A DNA stretch of 64,000 nucleotides from Deroplatys truncata (taxonomy: Eukaryota > Arthropoda > Insecta > Mantodea > Mantidae). A model generated the notes under the pieces. The model was not told the origin of the DNA, made no database searches, and was given only the letters and a program-made list of their open reading frames with translations. This document shows, in pieces, positions 58,145-64,000 of this stretch. Both the position numbers and the translations under genes were made by a program. Each line of letters opens with the position of its first letter. The first letter of the stretch is position 1. The stretch spans positions 457,024,321-457,088,320 of the forward strand of contig CM060990.1 of NCBI GenBank assembly GCA_030765065.1, given 5' to 3'.

Positions 58145-60020
58145 TATAGTGTAATTACTATCCTTCAAACTCTTCTGAAGCTGAATTATGAAACACTAGC
58201 TCATTCCTTGAAAACCAACAAGAAACTAACAACAGACCTCCAATAAATGAAATATCATTAGTTATAAAATGTAAAATACAGATGGCAGCACGGATGGCAT
58301 GCCAATACATTAGTTGTAATATTTATCACCAGAAGTCGACCCATCTCCTAAGGAAAAAAGAGGGGAAAAACAAACAAACAAACAAAAACACGAAATTGAC
58401 GTAGTATGTGGAAAGCGGAAGATTGAACTAATATGATACATATATGTTAAAATAACGTTCGTAAAGATTCTTCTTTTTTAGTGTTTGTAAAAACGGTACG
58501 TGATAGACAAAATCGAATTGCAGATTCGCTTTTACTATTAAACAGTTTACCCAATACACCTATTTTCATAAAAAGGACAAATTTCGTGTTGCACAATGTT
58601 ATTATTTATGATTGTAACATTAGTCTTTAAAGGAAATAGTCCTAGGTGTAACGTTTATTACCCTTGATTATTATTAACAGCTTTAGGAGTGTGTTTTTCC
58701 TCAATCCATAAAGTACAATTGCATAAAATATTCTACACATACTGAAAATGTATTCTAGTTAATCTAAATCTGTTTTTAAGTGTAATGATGTAAGTTAAAT
58801 CTAAGCATCGGAAAATTTCAGTAAGCGCTAAGAACAGATAATAAAGCTTTGAATGTATACCGTTAGATCTAATTTTGGTGTTTTCAAAGGTTAAAGAATT
58901 GCTTTTGAGGGGATAGTTATCAGTTAATATATACTTAAGAACAATTGTGGTTTCTGGAGTGACACTTGTTCCTTAGCTAGTAAATGTGTATTATTGTTGC
59001 CAAATAATGTTAGTCAAAATGCACTAAATTTTTAATTAAAAGTCGCCAGAAAGTTGCCATCTAAATCAAATTAAAAACCATTGGTATGTCAATGAGAAAG
59101 AAATGCTATTGCAAAATCTAAGTTCTTTAAAGGGATTTATTTTATCCAACCTAAACTTTGGAGCAATTAGTCCACTGTGTAATGTTTTGCCATTTTATAA
59201 TATTTAAGTTAGACCACTTATTCGAGAAAGAACACAGCCGCATTGCACCGCAAACAAACAGATCTATTACAACTTTCAGACGGTTATTTACAGATAGTAT
59301 GGACATTATTTTGCAGTAGTACATGTAAATTATTTGGAAGTTTCTGCTTCAGTTCATTCAATAGTTATATGGTAAACTTCACATGCTGCCTGATTATGTA
59401 TTCACCAACTAAATTAAATTGAATATCTTCGACAATTTTTCAAATTCCTACCTTAAACAGGGTCCCGAATGAAGTTAATTGTCAGCTTTAGTTGTTGCAG
59501 CCAAAACATCTATTCGAGCAGTAGAATTAACCATTGTTTTGCTAACGAAATTATCGACATTGATTACATCATCCCAGACGTATAATCCAACACTTTCTTT
59601 ATTCGCAGAATCTCAGAGAGGTAAGGAAGTAAGTCAAATAGAATTATTGATTGCATGCATCCAAACATATTGCAAACGCATTTCTACAGTATAGTAATTC
59701 TCTGTAGTTCGAACTGACTATCCTATGGGAGAGTTGCATCAAGTACAACGTTACGCGAAGGATCACATATAAAGATATTTATTTAATGTTACATCGATAC
59801 AAAATATGATAACTGCTTTTACAGTGCATTATATCACATTATGTTTAAAAATTCAACTCTTAGTCAGCAATTATCAAGCCATAAACTAAAATCCGCCTGA
59901 ATTGTCCCTAAGTGGTTCCTAAAATCTTCAGAAAAATCCCCAGTCGTTATTTTTGAATTTCTATCGTTAAATGACTTTGAAAGGAATGTACTTACTGAGG
60001 CTTTCACGGCCGTCGTCATG
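58145..60020. other. No gene recognised
   Basis: AT-rich. A short AAAC/ACAAA run occurs at 58,369-58,390. The ORF at 59479-59694 has no known motif. Confidence 0.45.
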
Positions 60021-60209
60021 GCTAATAATTAAAATACTACTATCCGGGCTTGTAGGCCGTGGTCTAGAAGGCGTCGTAGATACCGACGTTTCGCCAAGTA
60101 CAACGCTGGCATCTTCAGGGTGAAGTGATTGGTTGTCTGCGGTGGTAAGAGCCTGAACGATTCTAGACCACGGCCTACAAGCCCGGATAGTAGTAATTCA
60201 ATTATTAGT
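60021..60209. repeat. Foldback element with a perfect 35-bp inverted repeat
   Basis: Arms at 60035-60069 and 60161-60195 are exact reverse complements (TACTACTATCCGGGC ... TGGTCTAGAA). With a few mismatches the match extends outward to CTAATAATT at both ends. The 91-bp loop holds GATACCGACGTTTCGCCAAG and GCTGGCATCTTCAGG. On the minus strand the arm and loop read as an open phrase (EDASVVLGETSVST ... SRPRPTSPDSS), hinting that it comes from a larger repeated element. Confidence 0.88.
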
Positions 60210-60283
60210 CGCTTTGAGAGGACTTTAGATCTAGGAACTTGTTACTAGCCTTGCCAACACTGCTCCAGCTGCTTCTGTAATTA

Positions 60284-61557
60284 CGAGGCGTGTTTTAATG
60301 CTTTGCCGCTGCAACGCTACAGTCGTGGTTTTGAGCAAGCGCGATCACTACCTCCATTCATTAGAAAGCCAGACGCAGTTGTGAGCGATCGTCACTTGGT
60401 GTTTTTCTGTTTTTATTTCGTTTCGAAGAGTTCAAAACAATCGAAGGACCCTCCGACTGTGAAGTCGGATCAGTGATTCGTTTTTGAATGAGAGAAATGT
60501 TACGCCAGCAAACATTCATCGCCAATTGTGTGAGGTTTATGGGGAAATAATAACGAGTGATGGACTGGTGAGGGATTGGGTTAGACAGTTAGAAGGTCGC
60601 TAACATGTGCATGAAGAGCGACCGACCGTCTGTGATCACGGATGATTTGGTGCAAGCTGTGGAACAAAACATTTGCGAGGACAGATGTTTTACCATATCG
60701 GTGTTGTCTTTGCATTTTCCGCAAATCTCAAAGCCAGTTCCCTACAGCATTGCAACAGAACCCTTGGGATTTCGGAAATTGTGCTCAAAATAGTTGCCCA
60801 AAAATCTTACTGATGAGCTCAAGAACAAGCGATCTGCCGCTGCATTGACTTTTCTCACGCGATATGCTGAGGAGGGCGATGATTTGCTAACGTACATCTT
60901 GACAGGTGATGAGACATGAATGTCTCACATCACTCCTGAATCAAAGCAACAATCCATGCAGTAGAGGCGCACAACATCCCCGCGAAGAAGAAATTCAAAC
61001 AGACGATATCCCCTCGCAAGATCATGTGCACAGTTTTCCGGGACAGACAAGGCTGAATTCTTGCTCGGGAATGCGACAATCAACAAAGACGTCTATTGCG
61101 AGACACTACGAAAGCTCCGTCATGCAATACAGAACAAATGACGTGGAATGTTTTCGCGTGGAATACTTTTGGTTCATGACAATGCCCGGCCACATACACC
61201 AAATAATGATCGCATCATTTGGTTGGGAACAACTCGACCACCCGTCCTACAGTCCAGATTTGGCACCAAGCGATTTTGATCTGTTTCTTCATCTGAAGAA
61301 ATTCTTGGTGGAAAATATTTCAACGAAGATGATGTGAAATAAGAAGTACAGACTTGGGTTTCACCACAGGCGGCATTATTATTTGACGAAACATACAAAA
61401 CCTGATTTCCCGTTACGACAAGTGGCTGAATAACGGCGCTGTCTTTGTGGAGAAGTAGTGTAAGGTACAAGGTAATGAATGATAACGAAGTATTCGGAAA
61501 ATAATGTTCTATTATTTTTTAAAAATTATCAGTACTTACTTTAAAAAACACGCCTCG
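60284..61557 (+). mobile_element. Full-length mariner element (1,274 bp) with TA duplication
   Basis: The left end CGAGGCGTGTTTTAA follows TA (60282-60283). The right end TTAAAAAACACGCCTCG precedes TA (61558-61559). The ends are inverted repeats of at least 12 bp, and the length is typical of mariner (about 1.3 kb). It carries one transposase relic. Confidence 0.9.
60450..61460 (+). pseudogene. Mariner transposase (DD34D type), broken
   Basis: N-terminal helix-turn-helix part: SVIRFLNERNVTPANIHRQL then VYGEIITSDGLVRDWVRQLE (60,470-60,600), then PSVITDDLVQAVEQNI with a shift. The catalytic domain shows TGDET (first Asp, near 60,907; the following tryptophan is a stop), LLVHDNARPHTPN (second Asp, near 61,175) and YSPDLAPSDFDLFLHLKKFL (third Asp, near 61,268). 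The three aspartates of mariner are therefore still readable, but in different frames. Mariner transposases cut both ends and insert at TA. At least four breaks make this copy inactive. Ends are well preserved, so it could be moved in trans by a related source. Confidence 0.85.
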
Positions 61558-64000
61558 TACTTCTCTGTCAACTGTAGTTGAATTGAAATCCTTAGATTTA
61601 CTTTATTACTCTTCCATAATCCAATAATCTACTCTCTAAAACATTAACGACACTGATACAGTGTAGATGTGCTTCTTAAGAGGTCTACAACTTAGCATTG
61701 GCTACTTATTCACAATTACTATCTACTGATGTGTAATCCTTAGCTGTGGTATTAAGCATCGAGTCATTATTAACACATACCAGCTCTAAGTCAATACTAA
61801 GAAAATTCGCTTACTTTAGGTATAGTTTTACAAAAATTATGCTATACCATTAAATATCCATTTAAAAGCGAATTTAAAGTAGACTATAGATAGTTTAAAT
61901 CAAGCGTGCTGACGTTAGGAATTCTTGCATTCCCTGCGAGTTGCCAATTTAGAATGTTGTACCGACAATTCACTGGAATGAAACTTTAAGTTCTCTAATT
62001 GAAATTTTAATTCCTTCGATGTTTTTAACAACTGAACCTTTTCAAGGCGATGTTATGAATGCACATAAATCATAGTATGTTACGTTATTGAGTAACATCG
62101 CAAACTGATGCTTTATGTATAGAGTCATTCGTATGTTAAGAACTACATTAAAATTACGAAAAATCGTAATTCCAAAAACGAAACAAAATATCGTTATACC
62201 GTTTTAAGGTTTTGTTTGTTTTGTTTTTGCCCAAGTCATGTAAACGAAGCCCAATAGTCAACTGGTTAAAAACCTTCCACATGTAATACTAGAAATAATT
62301 CATACTATATTGGACTTCTGTTAACACCAAAGCCATCTAGTGAGAACGTAACTCTTTGCACAGATAGATAAAAGAAGTGACTAGCGAGGTCTTACATTGA
62401 TGCATAGTTAGCTCTTCGTTTGTGTTGTGCCGGAAACCTAAATATGACTACATCGTTTTCTTTTATTTTTTTCATATGTTTCCACTGCCTAAAATTAAAA
62501 CAAAGTTATAATGATAAACCCTAGTCTTACGTTAAACCATTGATTTGCTACTATTTTAACCATTGAGAAATATTGTCTCCATTAGAAGGGCGCCATATTC
62601 AGTTTCGTTGACTCAAAATATCATATCATGTGAAAATATATTTACGAGATTTTAGAAGATAATGAGTAAAGAATACAAAGGAAATTGAGGAGAGAAGATA
62701 ATCACTATTCATATATTAATATGTATACACACCTGGGAGTAGCAATTGCTGTGCGAGATTATCATCACTACGGAAATTCAGCTCTCTTGCGATATGCAAG
62801 GGATATCTCATCATGCACAATTTCCGAAAAACATATATCTACAGTAGGAAACAATAACGGATACAGGGGTTGGAACGCTATTGCAGCATATCCGTATATA
62901 CAGCGCAATTATTAGCGGCATATGTTAGGCATATTAATATTTATAGGATATCTGGAAATGTAATGGATACCTTAGTTATTAGCAATTTAAAAACTCCCGA
63001 GTTAGTGAGAGAGCCATAAAGTTAAAATAGGCCCAATTGAAAAAAACAACATAATATATGCAATTACAGAGGTTATTACAATGTAATTATCACAATGTTT
63101 TGTATGCAAATTGTACTTTCCTTTCAAATCTAGCCACACACGAGTATTCGCTTGAAAATGCAGCTCTATAGTTCTTAAGAGTTGTTCGTAAAATACATTT
63201 TATATTCAATACTGCAAAAACTGTAAGTGCAACGTAAATTTGTTTGATAACCGGCATAGTAAATTTAAAAAAAATACAAATAAAACTTACTTTTAGTTTT
63301 TCACCATGTTTATATATTTCCAGCTATGTTAAAGTGGTTAATTTTGGGGTACCTTCTGAGAAATAATTTTAAAGTAGAACAAGAGACATCTTCTCCAAGC
63401 AGATAATTTCAGGACGTGCGTTTCAATACCCTTCACTATACACGTCATATTTGCTAGGTGTTTGCTTTGTGGGGAGGTGCAGACAGGGAAGTGAGAAATG
63501 TGCTACCTCCATATATGCGGTTGACCGAAATATACGGACTAAAGACAAAGAAGAAGCGTTCCCAAAAGACACGCTTATAGTACTCACTCCTCTCTGGGAT
63601 ATCATAGACAAACCGAATAAAGAACACAAGCTCAAAACGCTGTCACGGCAGGTGTTTGGTAAAATGGATTTGAAGGCACAATAGCTGTGATACCGTAGTT
63701 ATTGACAGGAAGATGCAAACAGTTAAATAAAGAAATAATAGTGGGATAGAGAAATATTTGCAATAAATAATTTCTGTATATTATTAACACAATGGATAAT
63801 ATAATAAACTTGAGTTAAAATATTGGTCTGTATAAAAAGCTTAATAGCGAGTCAGGTTAAGCAAAGGCATTAGAACAGCCGAGAAACGAACGCATTAGCA
63901 TAAAAGTTCCTGGAATGCAGTTAGGATTGGGTTCTGTACGTTTGAACAGTCGCATAGACAGAAATTCTGCAAATTAAAAAGGGAATGAAATCCTGATATT
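61558..64000. other. No gene recognised
   Basis: AT-rich. The ORF at 63451-63684 (77 codons; contains VDRNIRTKDKEEAFPKDTLI and TPLWDIIDKPNKEHKLKT) has protein-like composition but no recognised family. It could be an exon or a LINE fragment. The ORF at 62685-62915 has no known motif. Confidence 0.4.

Overview
Eukaryotic, arthropod-type DNA, most likely from a hemimetabolous insect. The reasons are AT-rich sequence, GT-AG introns, a tRNA-derived SINE with an insect-type body, and remains of insect-typical transposons (LINEs, Tc1/mariner, hAT, an IS630/Tc1-like DDE element, a tyrosine-recombinase element and a Polinton/Maverick). No intact host gene, rRNA, canonical tRNA or CRISPR array was found. 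Almost every recognisable coding region is a transposon relic carrying frameshifts or stops. All family assignments come from reading motifs by eye; no database search was possible.

Layout. 1-225: end of a Jockey-type LINE gag (minus). About 2.85-6.81 kb: decayed LINE with ORF1 and an endonuclease/reverse transcriptase ORF2 (minus), carrying an internal 111-bp triplication. 7.55-8.12 kb: FLYWCH-type zinc-finger ORF with one stop. 10,956-27,492: a complete 16.5-kb Polinton/Maverick-type element, described below. 29.87-33.07 kb: a LINE split by a 1.8-kb tyrosine-recombinase element with hairpins near both ends. 34.97-36.40 kb: a tandemly duplicated unit of about 573 bp, its second copy split by a tRNA-derived SINE. 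37.47-38.17 and 48.52-49.50 kb: Tc1-like relics of one family. 42.59-44.07 kb: IS630/Tc1-like DDE transposase (minus). 45.69-46.09 kb: another transposase tail. 52.90-54.57 kb: hAT relic. 56.49-58.14 kb: pseudogene of a multicopy arthropod protein family of unknown function (minus). 60.02-60.21 kb: foldback with a perfect 35-bp stem. 60,284-61,557: full-length mariner with TA duplication and three visible catalytic aspartates.

The main discovery candidate is the Polinton-type element. It begins with AGTAGG, ends with CCTACT, and is flanked by the identical 6-bp duplication GACATT. Two inverted arms of about 7 kb surround a 2.67-kb centre. Each arm carries subterminal repeats, tandem repeats with tRNA box-B-like motifs, a TATA-driven three-exon small gene and a broken fragment of the double-jelly-roll major capsid protein. 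The centre carries a broken phospholipase-A2/pX-like gene, a minisatellite of about 26 copies of a 21-bp unit, and a BED-finger-like gene. Polymerase, integrase, protease and ATPase were not found. The element therefore looks like a large non-autonomous, foldback Polinton whose arms extend far beyond ordinary terminal repeats. A rearrangement during protein-primed replication is a plausible origin.
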